Positions 9,924 through 19,756 of a DNA stretch of 64,000 nt are shown piece after piece. The notes beneath the pieces are model-generated. The model was not told the origin of the DNA. It searched no databases and was given only the letters and a program-made list of their open reading frames with translations. Numbering within the stretch: position 1 is the stretch's first letter; every line of letters begins with the position of its first letter. The stretch spans positions 101,794-165,793 of the forward strand of contig JBNRMJ010000020.1 of NCBI GenBank assembly GCA_050309435.1, written 5' to 3'. The stretch comes from CAYXVJ01 sp050309435 (GTDB taxonomy: Bacteria > Bacillota > Clostridia > Saccharofermentanales > Fastidiosipilaceae). A program made the translations under genes and the position numbers.

Positions 9924-10727
9924 ATGCCGTTAAGCATTCAATACAATAACATCCGGCCGGAATTGCGCATTGTGCACTTATACCCGGATCTGCTGAATTT
10001 ATACGGTGACATCGGGAACATTATTTCACTTACTCAGCGAGCCGGACGCCGCGGTATTAAGACGAAAGTGATTTCGAGAACGATCGGTGATCGGCTTATG
10101 GCAGAGGAATTTGATATTCTTTTTATCGGCGGAGGTCAGGACTCCCAGCAGTCCGTCGTTCAAGCAGACCTTCTCAAGACTAAATCTGAGGCCATCGCTC
10201 GTGCTGCAGAGAGCGGTAAAGTGATTCTGGCCATATGCGGAGGTTACCAGCTGCTGGGTAAACGGGTCGGCCTGCAAAACGGTGCAGAAATGACCGGTTT
10301 AGGGATCATCGACGTCGAGACCAAAGTCGGTCAGGGACGCCTGATCGGAGATACGCTTTATCAAGCCGATTTTCTGGGTGACGGATCCGGATCAGAGATC
10401 AGGGATCCGGCGGATCCCAGACTTCTGATCGGCTTCGAAAATCACGGTTCGCGAACCTATTTAGGCAGCGGTGTCCGGCCGCTGGCCAAAGTCCTTTACG
10501 GCAAAGGCAACAACTCGGAAGATGGTTACGAAGGTGCGATGTGGAAACATGTGTTTTGTACGTATTCACATGGCAGTTTCCTGCCCAAGAATCCGGCCAT
10601 GGCCGATCATTTATTACAACTGGCAATGAGGGAGCATCTCGGGGATGATTTCGTTTTACCGGGGCTCGATCCCGGCTATGAACAGGAAGCGCGTCGCATG
10701 ATGTGGGAGCGAATCAAAGAATCATGA
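9924..10727 (+). CDS. gatD: Lipid II isoglutaminyl synthase, GatD glutaminase subunit
   Basis: A 267-residue class I glutamine amidotransferase-like protein that supplies ammonia to MurT. The nucleophile is C105 in ILAICGGYQLLG, and the catalytic histidine is H216 in TYSHGSFLPKNP. The GGGQDSQQ motif near residue 70 is also typical. The ribosome site AAGGAGG overlaps the end of murT. Its stop overlaps the next ATG (ATGA), so the following dehydrogenase is translationally coupled. Confidence 0.93.
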   Translation: MPLSIQYNNIRPELRIVHLYPDLLNLYGDIGNIISLTQRAGRRGIKTKVISRTIGDRLMAEEFDILFIGGGQDSQQSVVQADLLKTKSEAIARAAESGKVILAICGGYQLLGKRVGLQNGAEMTGLGIIDVETKVGQGRLIGDTLYQADFLGDGSGSEIRDPADPRLLIGFENHGSRTYLGSGVRPLAKVLYGKGNNSEDGYEGAMWKHVFCTYSHGSFLPKNPAMADHLLQLAMREHLGDDFVLPGLDPGYEQEARRMMWERIKES

Positions 10728-11497
10728 GTTTATTTCTAAACGAAGAAGACAATTACCGTCCGGAATTCTGCCATATATTCATTACCGGAGCATCCGGCGG
10801 CATCGGACGAGCCGTCGCCAAACGTATGGCAGCGCCAAACGTTGCTTTGTCGCTTCTGGCTATGCGCCATCCCGATAAACTTTCAGACTTGGAGACCGAG
10901 CTCGAAAGCCTCGGAGCCAAGGTTTTGATTCTGCAGGCAGATATCAGTCAAAGAGAGCAGCTCGAGACGGTTTATCGGAAAGCAACACAGTGCTTCGGTC
11001 CACCGGCCGTCTTGATAAACTCTGCGGGAATCGCACAACAAAAGCTCTTTACCGAGATCAGCCGGGAAGATTGGCAGAAAATGCTGGATGTTCATCTGAC
11101 AGGCACCTTTTATGCCAGTCAGATGGCTGCCCGTGACATGATTCGCCGGCATTACGGCCGCATCATCAACATTTCGTCGATGTGGGGCGAATCGGGTGCA
11201 TCCATGGAAGTACACTATTCGACGGTAAAAGCAGGTATCATCGGCTTTACCAAAGCGCTTGCCAAAGAGCTGGGGCCCAGCGGGATTACCGTAAATTGCG
11301 TGACGCCGGGATTGATCGAAACTGATATGAATGCGAATTTGTCCGAAGAGGTTTTGAGCGGCTTATGTAACGAGACACCACTTGGCCGGCAGGGTCAGCC
11401 TATGGATGTTGCGTCCGCCGTAGCCTTTTTGGCCTCCGACGAAGCGTCCTTTATTACGGGCAGCGTGTTGGCGGTAAACGGCGGCTATCTGACCTGA
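10724..11497 (+). CDS. Short-chain dehydrogenase, FabG-like 3-oxoacyl-reductase family
   Basis: A 257-residue classical SDR. I start it at the ATG at 10724, which overlaps the gatD stop. It has the NAD(P)-binding TGASGGIGRA (21-30), NSAGIA, the catalytic Ser-Tyr-Lys set S152, Y165 and K169 (YSTVK), and the FabG-like end ASFITGSVLAVNGGYLT. It could reduce 3-oxoacyl-ACP, but SDR substrates cannot be assigned from motifs and no other fatty-acid genes are nearby. Coupling to murT-gatD may be simple hitch-hiking or a link to the envelope. Confidence 0.85.
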   Translation: MSLFLNEEDNYRPEFCHIFITGASGGIGRAVAKRMAAPNVALSLLAMRHPDKLSDLETELESLGAKVLILQADISQREQLETVYRKATQCFGPPAVLINSAGIAQQKLFTEISREDWQKMLDVHLTGTFYASQMAARDMIRRHYGRIINISSMWGESGASMEVHYSTVKAGIIGFTKALAKELGPSGITVNCVTPGLIETDMNANLSEEVLSGLCNETPLGRQGQPMDVASAVAFLASDEASFITGSVLAVNGGYLT

Positions 11498-11559
11498 GCG
11501 GGCAGCCTTTCAATATGTCTTTATCAGCACTTTGTCCCGAATTTAAGAGGCAATCGCTG

Positions 11560-11568
11560 TGCTATAAT
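11560..11568 (+). promoter_or_regulatory. Extended -10 promoter upstream of the acyltransferase-like gene
   Basis: TGCTATAAT is a perfect extended -10, with no convincing -35. It lies 33 bases before the TTG start at 11601, in the 103-bp gap after the SDR gene. Confidence 0.6.
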
Positions 11569-11600
11569 TCTAAGGTACGATAGAAATGAGGTGGCCCTGA

Positions 11601-12515
11601 TTGAATGTGGTCAATATAAGCGTGGATACACTGCTAAGCGTTTTCCCCGGGTCATGGCCCGAGCGGTTGAAAGGTCTTCATTACAGTGAAAGCAGCCTGG
11701 CCGAGCTCAAGCCCAGATTCGAGAACAACTGGATTCGTCAAAGCAATTTGCATCTTAACTTGCCCGAAGAGGCGGTAACGGCACTTGGTGAACTGGCCGA
11801 TCTGGTGTGGTCTAACGAAACACTCAGGCACTTTTCTCTGGCGAGCAGTCATTTCCTTTTTAATGCCGGTGATAAGGATCTCCGGGCATTTGACTGGAGT
11901 ATAAGAATCTTCGATCAATTTAATCTGACCAACAGAGGCTTGTTCTACCTGTTGTCTTATTTGACTCACATCGATAACGCTATTTCGGTTTACCGCGAAC
12001 AACGTATACCGCTGGATTTTTTTGCCGAGACTGCCGGCAGGATTAAGTCGGTGATAAAGAGAGAAGAAGACGGCAGTTATCACTTTTCGGATTACGAGTT
12101 TCTCTGCTGTTTATGCGAAGGGAAAGTAATCAATCTTAACGGAGTGTTCTTTATACCATCCAAATGGGAAGACTGCTACGGCATCTGGAGAAACGGCCTT
12201 ACGGGAGAACTTCGTGAAGTAGAAATAGCCCGGGGACAGGCGACGGACCAGATCAGCCTGACGACAAGGGCCAGAGAACAAGGGCTTGATCTCAATTTAT
12301 GGCAGTTGAAACTTAAGCCGGGCGATAAAATTCTTATGCTGCTTGAAGCAAATAAGACTCATTGCTCAAATGACATCAGTCATTCACTCGTACTGGCGGA
12401 TCGCTTTTTTAAGGATCCCGACCATTTTCATAATTTTGTAGCCTTTGACTTCCGGACTTGCCGAGGTGGCGATTCGATCCGGAATCTGACAATAGTCCTG
12501 CGGGAGGAGTTATAG
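11601..12515 (+). CDS. Uncharacterised protein, possibly acyltransferase-like (NAT_N/GNAT_C type)
   Basis: A 304-residue soluble protein with no signal peptide. I place its start at the TTG at 11601, the first start codon after the promoter; a GAGGTGG site lies at 11588-11594. I do not recognise it firmly. The spacing of hydrophobic and charged residues around HIDNAISVYREQRIPLDFFAETAGRI and the later LEANKTHCSNDISHSLVLADRFF recalls a family of clostridial acyltransferase-domain proteins with an N-terminal all-helical part and a GNAT-like C-terminal part, but no acetyl-CoA motif is clear. It is followed 3 bases later by miaB, so the two are probably cotranscribed. Confidence 0.55.
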   Translation: MNVVNISVDTLLSVFPGSWPERLKGLHYSESSLAELKPRFENNWIRQSNLHLNLPEEAVTALGELADLVWSNETLRHFSLASSHFLFNAGDKDLRAFDWSIRIFDQFNLTNRGLFYLLSYLTHIDNAISVYREQRIPLDFFAETAGRIKSVIKREEDGSYHFSDYEFLCCLCEGKVINLNGVFFIPSKWEDCYGIWRNGLTGELREVEIARGQATDQISLTTRAREQGLDLNLWQLKLKPGDKILMLLEANKTHCSNDISHSLVLADRFFKDPDHFHNFVAFDFRTCRGGDSIRNLTIVLREEL

Positions 12516-12518
12516 ATC

Positions 12519-13997
12519 TTGAGAATTAAGACAGATGAAGAGCGTTTGGTACAGCAATCCGAACTGGATCGCCAGACCGGCTTTGCCAATGATATTAAGG
12601 CCATGAACACGACGGAAAAGAAGTATTTCATTCTGACGTTTGGTTGTCAACTAAACGAAAACGATTCACAGAAGATGGCAGGCAATCTGAACAACATGAA
12701 TTATGTTCGCGCCGGCCGTATCGAAGATGCCGATTTCGTCATCATCAATACCTGCAGCGTTCGCGAGAATGCCGACGACCGTTTCTATGGTAATCTCGGT
12801 CGCATCAAAAATCTGAGAAAAGACAAACCCGATCTGCTGGTGGCAGTTTGCGGCTGTATGATGAAAATCGAAGAACACGTCGATAAGATTCGTCGCAGCT
12901 ATCCTTTTGTCGACTTGATTTTCGGCCCGTCCGATATCTATCGCATGCCCGAGCTTTTATGGAGAAGACTGCAGGGAAGCAAGCGGGTATATGACGTTGG
13001 TGAAGCCGATCTGATAGCCGAAGGCGTGCATGTCGTACACGAACGTAAACACCGTGCTCTCTGCACGATCAGTTACGGATGCAATAATTTCTGTACGTTC
13101 TGTATCGTTCCTTATACCCGCGGCCGCGAACGCAGCCGTCGTCCCGGTGATGTTCTGGCGGAGGTCATTTCGCTGGCTAATAACGGATTTTCCGAAGTCA
13201 TGCTACTGGGGCAGAACGTAAACTCATACGGACTCGATATTCCGGAAGAAGACCGCATCGATTTCGCGGATCTGCTGACGGCAATCTGCGAGAAAAGCGA
13301 TATCCGCCTGATTCGTTTCATGACATCGCACCCGAAAGATATCTCTTTGAAACTACTTGACGTCATGGCGCGTTATCCGCAGATCGAGCGACACCTGCAT
13401 CTTCCTTTGCAATCGGGATCCGATCGCATCTTAAAGAAAATGAACCGTCGCTATACGTCCGAGCATTATCTTTCGATCGTCGAAGAGGCCAAATCGCGAA
13501 TCCCCGGTCTTTCCATCAGTACGGACATCATCGTCGGTTATCCGGGCGAAACGGAAGAAGACTTCCAGATGACCTTGGACATGGTGGAAAAGGTAGGCTA
13601 TGACAGTGCATTTACCTTCCAGTATTCTCCTAGAATCGGAACTCCTGCTGCCGTTATGGTCGAACAGGTACCGCAGGAAGTTGTAACCGAACGATTCGAT
13701 CGTCTGATTGCTTTACAAAACGAAAATGCACTTAGAAGCAACCAGAGAATAGTCGGACGGGAAGTCGAGGTCCTGATCGAAGGCGCGTCCGATCATCGGG
13801 TAGATATGCTGACCGGAAGAAGTTCGGACAACCGTCTGATTAACTTCTCGATCTCTGCCGAACTGCTCCGGCAGTATGAGCTGGATGCGCTCACCGACAG
13901 TCAGCTGGGTGCCGAGCTCGAAGGCCGCTTCGCGATGGTAGAAGTGACAAATGCCCGTACATTCTCGCTCGAAGGCGAATTCAGATCATTTACCTGA
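12519..13997 (+). CDS. miaB: tRNA-2-methylthio-N6-dimethylallyladenosine synthase MiaB
   Basis: A 492-residue radical-SAM methylthiotransferase that converts i6A37 to ms2i6A37 in tRNAs; MiaA, encoded 5 kb downstream, makes its substrate. The UPF0004 domain has the iron-sulfur cysteines in FGCQLNENDS and NTCSVRENADD. The radical-SAM motif is CNNFCTFC in YGCNNFCTFCIVPYTRG, and a TRAM domain ends the protein. I chose the TTG at 12519 because GGGAGGAG lies at 12501-12508; a shorter product would begin at the ATG at 12603. The extra 28 N-terminal residues are charged and not part of the family core. Confidence 0.95.
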   Translation: MRIKTDEERLVQQSELDRQTGFANDIKAMNTTEKKYFILTFGCQLNENDSQKMAGNLNNMNYVRAGRIEDADFVIINTCSVRENADDRFYGNLGRIKNLRKDKPDLLVAVCGCMMKIEEHVDKIRRSYPFVDLIFGPSDIYRMPELLWRRLQGSKRVYDVGEADLIAEGVHVVHERKHRALCTISYGCNNFCTFCIVPYTRGRERSRRPGDVLAEVISLANNGFSEVMLLGQNVNSYGLDIPEEDRIDFADLLTAICEKSDIRLIRFMTSHPKDISLKLLDVMARYPQIERHLHLPLQSGSDRILKKMNRRYTSEHYLSIVEEAKSRIPGLSISTDIIVGYPGETEEDFQMTLDMVEKVGYDSAFTFQYSPRIGTPAAVMVEQVPQEVVTERFDRLIALQNENALRSNQRIVGREVEVLIEGASDHRVDMLTGRSSDNRLINFSISAELLRQYELDALTDSQLGAELEGRFAMVEVTNARTFSLEGEFRSFT

Positions 13998-14045
13998 TCC
14001 GATAACTATAACTAAACCAAATATTTATAGAAGGAAAGTGACAGT

Positions 14046-16691
14046 TTGGCTAAGCTAATAGACAAAATCGACATGGACACGCTCTCGCCCATGATGAAGC
14101 AGTACATCGAAGTGAAAAAGCAATATGACGACTGCATCTTGTTTTTTCGACTCGGTGACTTTTACGAGATGTTTTTCGACGACGCTCTGACTGCTTCGCG
14201 AGAGCTGGAAATAGCGCTGACCAGCCGCGATTGCGGACAGGCTGATCGTGCCCCGATGTGCGGGGTTCCGTATCATGCCGCCGAAAACTACATAGCCAAG
14301 TTAAACGCCAAACACTATAAAGTCGCCATCTGCGAACAGATGGAAGATCCTTCGCTGGCCAAAGGTATTGTACGCCGGCAAGTCGTTCGCGTCATCACGC
14401 CGGGTACGGTAACCGATGTCAAAAATCTTGACAGCAGCAGTAACAACTTCATTCTTTCTGTTTATCGACAGGGGAAATTCTTTGGCTTGTCGGCGCTCGA
14501 CATAACAACAGGCGAGTTTGAAGCCCAGGCTCTGGCCATGGGCGCCACGGAAATTAAGCTCCTGGACGAGATTTCCCGTTACAGACCCGCAGAACTCGTA
14601 TGCAATCGGGATTTCTCTGATCATGAAGTCTTAAGAGGCTATACCAAGGATCATCCGATATCCGTCACGGTTCTAAGCGATGACGATTTTAGCTGCGAGC
14701 CTTATCAAAGTTATCTGGATATTCAAAGCGACAAGCGAATCCTATGGGATCAGGCTGCAGCCGGCTTATTGGCTTACATTGAATCCACGCAAGGTCAGAT
14801 ACCCTCGCATATTCATCGTCTTCGTCTTGTGCTGGAAGGCGAGTATATGGAGATGGACAGTACGGCCAGAAGAAATCTCGAGCTCACCGCAACACTTCGA
14901 GATAAACAAAAACGTGGAAGTTTGCTCTGGGTTCTCGACCGTTGCAAAACGGCTATGGGATCTCGCATGCTGCGCCGCTGGATCGAGCAGCCGCTTATCA
15001 ATCCGCATGATATTTTATATCGCCAGGAAGGTGTCGCCGAACTCTACGAGCGTTTTATGCAACGTCAGGAGCTGCGCGAAGTCTTAAGCGGCATGCATGA
15101 TATTGAACGGCTTTCCGGAAAGATGGCTATGGGACACGCCAATGCCCATGATCTTTTATCCCTGCTTTCGTCTTTGGAGAAACTGCCGGCGATCATTCAT
15201 ACGATTGCCGATGCCAAGGCCGGGATTCTCGCTGACTGTTATAAGGATCTGGATCCCATGGAAGATATCCGAAGCTTAATCTCGACGGCGATCAACCCTG
15301 ATGCGCCTGTTGCCTTGAAAGAAGGTCACTTGATCAAAGCAGGATACAACGAGGAAGTCGACCGGCTCAGAGAAATGGCCGAAAACGGTCAGCAGTGGAT
15401 TTTAGATCTGGAAAGTCGCGAGCGCATCGCAACAAACATAAAGACTCTGAAAATCGGGTACAACAAGGTTTTCGGTTACTATATCGAAGTTACCAGGGCC
15501 AATGCCGGCTTGGTGCCCGATCACTATACGAGAAAGCAGACGCTGGTTAACGCCGAACGTTATATCACGGCCGAGCTCAAGGATATGGAGGATTCCATTC
15601 TCGGTGCTGCCACACGATCCGTTCAACTCGAATACGAGACTTTCCTGGAAGTACGTGAAACGGTCAAGAATGCCTCGGACCGCTTACTGACCATAGCACA
15701 TGCTCTGGCCACTCTCGATGTCCTGCAAGCACTTGCAGAGACCGCGGAGCGCGAACAATACTGCAGACCGGCCGTAGACGACAGTGAAGTGATTGATATC
15801 GAGGACGGACGTCATCCGGTCGTGGAACGTATGCTTCCCGGAGGCGCGTTTGTTCCGAACGATACCTATCTGCATACATCAGAGCAAAAACTACTAATAG
15901 TCACGGGACCGAATATGGGTGGTAAATCCACTTACATGAGACAAGTTGCGTTATCGGTCATCCTGGCTCAGATCGGGAGTTTTGTTCCGGCTAAATCCGC
16001 GCACATCGGCATCGCGGACCGGGTTTTCACAAGAATCGGAGCATCCGACGATCTGGCGGCCGGCGATTCCACTTTCATGGTGGAAATGAAGGAAATGGCC
16101 ACAATTCTGAAGTATAAAACCCGTCGCAGTTTGCTGATTCTAGATGAAATCGGTCGCGGAACCAGTACCTACGACGGTTTATCTATCGCCTGGGCCGTGA
16201 TCGAAAAGATCGCCGGGAAATACGGTGACGGTTGCAGGACACTCTTTGCCACGCACTACCACGAACTGGTCGATCTCGAACAACAGATCGAAGGTGTGGT
16301 CAACTATCATGTGGCAGTCGAAGAAAGAGGGAAAGATATTATCTTTCTCCATAAAATCATGCGCGGAGGAAGCGATGACAGTTTCGGTATCGAGGTGGCT
16401 AAGCTGGCAGGCGTACCGGCGGATGTTGTTGCCAGATCCCGGGAAATTCTGAAAGTTCTGGAAGAGGCGAACTCGGGAAAAAACAAGCTTCGCATCCGTC
16501 GACAGGTCAAACAGATGGAAGGCCAGCAGGACCTATTCAATACCTCGCTGTCTCTTCGCGAGTACGACGACATTATCGAAGAACTCCAGAGCATGGATCT
16601 TCATGCCATGACGCCGCTTGATGCATTGAACAAGCTATATGATTTAAGTCTGCGCTCCAAAGATATCAAACTGAAGCAGGGAAAGGGATAA
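14046..16691 (+). CDS. mutS: DNA mismatch repair ATPase MutS
   Basis: An 881-residue MutS that binds mismatches and activates MutL. The N-terminal mismatch-reading motif is GDFYEMF. The ATPase has Walker A TGPNMGGKSTYMRQVA and LLILDEIGRGTSTYDG (Walker B), then ATHYHELVDLE. The start is a TTG at 14046 preceded by AAGGAAAG; no in-frame ATG keeps the conserved N-terminus. mutL follows with a 3-base gap, so the pair is one transcriptional unit. Confidence 0.97.
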   Translation: MAKLIDKIDMDTLSPMMKQYIEVKKQYDDCILFFRLGDFYEMFFDDALTASRELEIALTSRDCGQADRAPMCGVPYHAAENYIAKLNAKHYKVAICEQMEDPSLAKGIVRRQVVRVITPGTVTDVKNLDSSSNNFILSVYRQGKFFGLSALDITTGEFEAQALAMGATEIKLLDEISRYRPAELVCNRDFSDHEVLRGYTKDHPISVTVLSDDDFSCEPYQSYLDIQSDKRILWDQAAAGLLAYIESTQGQIPSHIHRLRLVLEGEYMEMDSTARRNLELTATLRDKQKRGSLLWVLDRCKTAMGSRMLRRWIEQPLINPHDILYRQEGVAELYERFMQRQELREVLSGMHDIERLSGKMAMGHANAHDLLSLLSSLEKLPAIIHTIADAKAGILADCYKDLDPMEDIRSLISTAINPDAPVALKEGHLIKAGYNEEVDRLREMAENGQQWILDLESRERIATNIKTLKIGYNKVFGYYIEVTRANAGLVPDHYTRKQTLVNAERYITAELKDMEDSILGAATRSVQLEYETFLEVRETVKNASDRLLTIAHALATLDVLQALAETAEREQYCRPAVDDSEVIDIEDGRHPVVERMLPGGAFVPNDTYLHTSEQKLLIVTGPNMGGKSTYMRQVALSVILAQIGSFVPAKSAHIGIADRVFTRIGASDDLAAGDSTFMVEMKEMATILKYKTRRSLLILDEIGRGTSTYDGLSIAWAVIEKIAGKYGDGCRTLFATHYHELVDLEQQIEGVVNYHVAVEERGKDIIFLHKIMRGGSDDSFGIEVAKLAGVPADVVARSREILKVLEEANSGKNKLRIRRQVKQMEGQQDLFNTSLSLREYDDIIEELQSMDLHAMTPLDALNKLYDLSLRSKDIKLKQGKG

Positions 16692-16694
16692 GCG

Positions 16695-18632
16695 ATGGGT
16701 TTTATCAAACAGCTCGATATCATTACGGCCAACAGCATTGCCGCCGGCGAGGTGGTAGAGAGACCGGCTTCCGTTGTCAAGGAGCTCTGCGAGAATGCCA
16801 TTGATGCCGGAGCAAGTTTTATCAGTATCGATATCAATCAAGGAGGCATCAGATCGATCCAAGTAACGGATAATGGCTGCGGCATGGACAGCGAAGACGC
16901 ACTCGCGGCTTTCGAAGCGCACGCCACGAGCAAACTACGGCATATCAGTGATCTGGAATCCTTGTCTTCCATGGGTTTTCGAGGCGAAGCTCTGCCTTCG
17001 ATCGCTTCGGTCTCTCAGGTGACTCTAAAAACCAGGCAAGTCGGAGCTCCCTCCGGTACCATGGTGAAAATCTCGAGCGGAGTTTTGGAAGAACATGTGC
17101 CCGTGGGTACAGCAGAAGGTACTTCGGTATTAATAGAGAATTTATTCTTCAATGTTCCTGCCAGACATAAGTTTTTGAAGAAAGATGCGACAGAAGCTGC
17201 CAAGGTTGCGGATGTAGTGAATCGTCTGGTTCTGGCCCGACCTGATATTTCTTTTCTTCTGCGTAGAGACGGTAAAGTCATTTTGCATTCGCCGGGCAAC
17301 TCCGACCTGGCTGCTGCTGTCTATACGGTCTTCGGTCGCGAAGTTCAGCAGGCATCGTTTTTTATTCAACAACCGGATCAAAGCAACCCGGTGAAAGTCA
17401 GCGGTATGATCGGTCGCCCGACAGTTGCGAGACGAAGCCGTATGGGACAAGTCATCTTCGTAAACGGGCGCAGCGTACAATCACCGATGCTGAATAAAGC
17501 CATCGACGAAGCCTATCGAAGTCTACTGATGAAGGGCGAATTTGCTTTTGCCGTATTGAAAGTTGAAGTACCTCAGAGTCTTGTCGACGTAAACGTGCAT
17601 CCTCAGAAACTGGAAGTGCGTTTCTGGAACGAAGCACAGGTCTTTTCGGCTGTATTGCATGCCCTTCGCGACAGCCTTTACAATAATCTCGAGATCAAGA
17701 GCGAGAGCGTTCAATCAGAAATAGAAGAGCGAGAAAAGCTCTCGATAGGAAAAACGGAAGCTAAAACAGACATTCTGCCTCTGACGCAAGCGGAGAAGTC
17801 TACACCTGTTACGGATATTCGTAGCAGCATGAAAGATTTCAGCGAGCGAGGAGAAATAACTGATCGCGAAGAAGAACTACGCCAAGTAAGCGAAGTCGCC
17901 GAAGTAAGGGAAACACCCGATGTATCATCAAAGCAAAATATATCATTCGAAAATAAGCAGTTGGTACTCGCAGATGACTCGGACAACTATCAGCAGACCG
18001 AAGTAAATTCTGATATGAAGCATCCCGATCTGCTTCCTCTCCTGAAGGCCAAAATAAGCGGAGTCCTGTTTACGACTTACATTATTTTAGAGCACGATGA
18101 CGAATATACAGTCATCGATCAGCATGCCGCCCACGAGAAAATTCTATTCGAACGATTGATCGAACAAGCACGCACAAATCAATCCGCTCATAGTCAAATC
18201 CTTTTAACACCGGAGATTATGCGGATGAGCCAGGCGGAGATGGTTATTCTTGAAAGCGAAAAAGATTTTTTCGAAGCACTGGGTTTCCAATATGATACAT
18301 TCGGCGAGCAAAGAATAGCCCTTCGTTCGGTTCCTGCCAGTGCAGTCGGAAAACATGCCGGCGAAACGCTCCATGCCGCACTAGACGAGATTATCGCGAA
18401 TGACTCGAATCTGGGGCTTAAAGCAGACCGCGACGATGTCTATCTGGCTATTGCCACGGCAGCTTGTAAAGCTGCCATAAAGGCTCACGACGTCATCAGT
18501 ACTCCGGAGATACAGAGTCTGATTCAAGATCTCCTGACGCTGGAGAACCCTTATCAATGCCCCCACGGACGCCCTGTCTTTGTTAGATCGACGAGAAAAG
18601 AGCTGGAGAAGCGTTTCCGCCGTATAGTTTGA
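16695..18632 (+). CDS. mutL: DNA mismatch repair endonuclease MutL
   Basis: A 645-residue MutL. The N-terminal GHKL ATPase has ELCENAIDAGA, DNGCGM and MGFRGEALPSIASV. Residues of about 335-435 form a charged, low-complexity linker. The C-terminal domain carries the endonuclease motif DQHAAHEKILFE (the DQHAx2Ex4E pattern), ACKAAIKAHD and CPHGRP, which marks the nicking form used where there is no MutH or Dam-directed strand discrimination. It follows mutS directly and precedes miaA by 18 bases. Confidence 0.97.
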   Translation: MGFIKQLDIITANSIAAGEVVERPASVVKELCENAIDAGASFISIDINQGGIRSIQVTDNGCGMDSEDALAAFEAHATSKLRHISDLESLSSMGFRGEALPSIASVSQVTLKTRQVGAPSGTMVKISSGVLEEHVPVGTAEGTSVLIENLFFNVPARHKFLKKDATEAAKVADVVNRLVLARPDISFLLRRDGKVILHSPGNSDLAAAVYTVFGREVQQASFFIQQPDQSNPVKVSGMIGRPTVARRSRMGQVIFVNGRSVQSPMLNKAIDEAYRSLLMKGEFAFAVLKVEVPQSLVDVNVHPQKLEVRFWNEAQVFSAVLHALRDSLYNNLEIKSESVQSEIEEREKLSIGKTEAKTDILPLTQAEKSTPVTDIRSSMKDFSERGEITDREEELRQVSEVAEVRETPDVSSKQNISFENKQLVLADDSDNYQQTEVNSDMKHPDLLPLLKAKISGVLFTTYIILEHDDEYTVIDQHAAHEKILFERLIEQARTNQSAHSQILLTPEIMRMSQAEMVILESEKDFFEALGFQYDTFGEQRIALRSVPASAVGKHAGETLHAALDEIIANDSNLGLKADRDDVYLAIATAACKAAIKAHDVISTPEIQSLIQDLLTLENPYQCPHGRPVFVRSTRKELEKRFRRIV

Positions 18633-18650
18633 TTTTGAAAGGCAAAACGA

Positions 18651-19592
18651 ATGTCTATCTTAAACAAAATACTTGTGATCACAGGACCGACCGCCAGCGG
18701 TAAATCTTCGCTGGCTATGAGTCTTGCCCAAAAACTTGACGGGGAGATCATATCGGCCGACTCGATGCAGGTTTATCGCAAGCTTGATATCGGAACCGCC
18801 AAACCAACCCCTGAAGATCGACAAAAAATCGCACATCACTTACTGGATATCTGCGATCCGGATGAACGCTTCACGGTCGCCACATATTTACGGTTAGCCA
18901 GAGAAAAAATAAGAGATATCCTGGATCGCGGAAAATCGCTTATCGTTTGCGGGGGTACCGGTCTGTATGTCAAAGCTCTTGTCGAAGGGCTGGATTTCGA
19001 AGACGAAGAAGAGGATATGTCGATTCGCAAGATGCTTGGCGATAGATTGGAAAAAGAGGGGCACCAGGCGTTGTACGACGAGCTTGATCGACTGGATCCG
19101 GAAGCTGCCAAAGCGACACATCCCAACAACGCAACAAGAGTGATCCGCTCTCTGGAGATTATCTATCAGACCGGCAAACCTGCGACTGTCTACAGACGGG
19201 AAACTGCCGAAGCGGGACAAGCTCGTGAAAAAGAGTTTGACTTTTCCGTATATCTGCCTCGCTTCGAACGAGAGGTCTTGTACGACAGGATCAACAGGCG
19301 CGTCGATATCATGATCCGGGAAGGTTTGACGGACGAGGCGCGTTATCTTATGGATTTGAATCTTGATAGCCATGCCACGGCTCTCCAAGCTATCGGCTAT
19401 AAAGAGCTCTTTCCTTATCTGAAAGGAGAGGAAAGCCTTGAGGAATCCGTGGAACGTCTGAAAATGGCAAGCAGACGCTATGCGAAAAGACAGCTTACCT
19501 GGTACAGACCGATTTCCTGGGTTCGCGAAATCGACGGAAACCAGACACCTGATCAAAACGCTGATTTTATCATCCGGCAGAACATGGATTAA
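18651..19592 (+). CDS. miaA: tRNA dimethylallyltransferase MiaA
   Basis: A 313-residue enzyme that adds a dimethylallyl group to A37 of tRNAs reading codons that begin with U. Walker A is TGPTASGKSSLAMSLA (residues 10-25), followed by ISADSMQVYRKLDIGTAKPT and ICGGTGLYVKALVEGL. C-terminal motifs include ALQAIGYKELFPYL and RRYAKRQLTWYR. mutL-miaA-hfq is a common gene order in Firmicutes and proteobacteria. MiaB, which uses its product, is also in this run of genes. Confidence 0.96.
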   Translation: MSILNKILVITGPTASGKSSLAMSLAQKLDGEIISADSMQVYRKLDIGTAKPTPEDRQKIAHHLLDICDPDERFTVATYLRLAREKIRDILDRGKSLIVCGGTGLYVKALVEGLDFEDEEEDMSIRKMLGDRLEKEGHQALYDELDRLDPEAAKATHPNNATRVIRSLEIIYQTGKPATVYRRETAEAGQAREKEFDFSVYLPRFEREVLYDRINRRVDIMIREGLTDEARYLMDLNLDSHATALQAIGYKELFPYLKGEESLEESVERLKMASRRYAKRQLTWYRPISWVREIDGNQTPDQNADFIIRQNMD

Positions 19593-19720
19593 TGAGCTGT
19601 TTCAGGCTATGCTTTTGCTTTAAAGCGATTGTAATACTTTCAGCATAATATAATATAGGCTATAAGCGTAATGACTATTATAAAGTTTATTTGGCAAGCC
19701 ATAACCGTTAGGAACAGTGA

Positions 19721-19756
19721 AAGGAGGGACTGTCAGATGCTCTGACAGTAATTACT
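19721..19756 (+). promoter_or_regulatory. Hairpin between Shine-Dalgarno and start codon of hfq, with a two-codon ORF
   Basis: AAGGAGGG (19721-19728) is followed at once by a perfect 9-bp hairpin: ACTGTCAGA (19729-19737), loop TGC, TCTGACAGT (19741-19749). Seven bases then separate it from the hfq ATG at 19757. The ribosome site is about 28 bases from the start in the linear RNA but about 7 bases away if the hairpin is formed. Inside the hairpin, ATG CTC TGA (19737-19745) is a minimal ORF correctly spaced (9 bases) from the same ribosome site. See findings. Confidence 0.7.
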
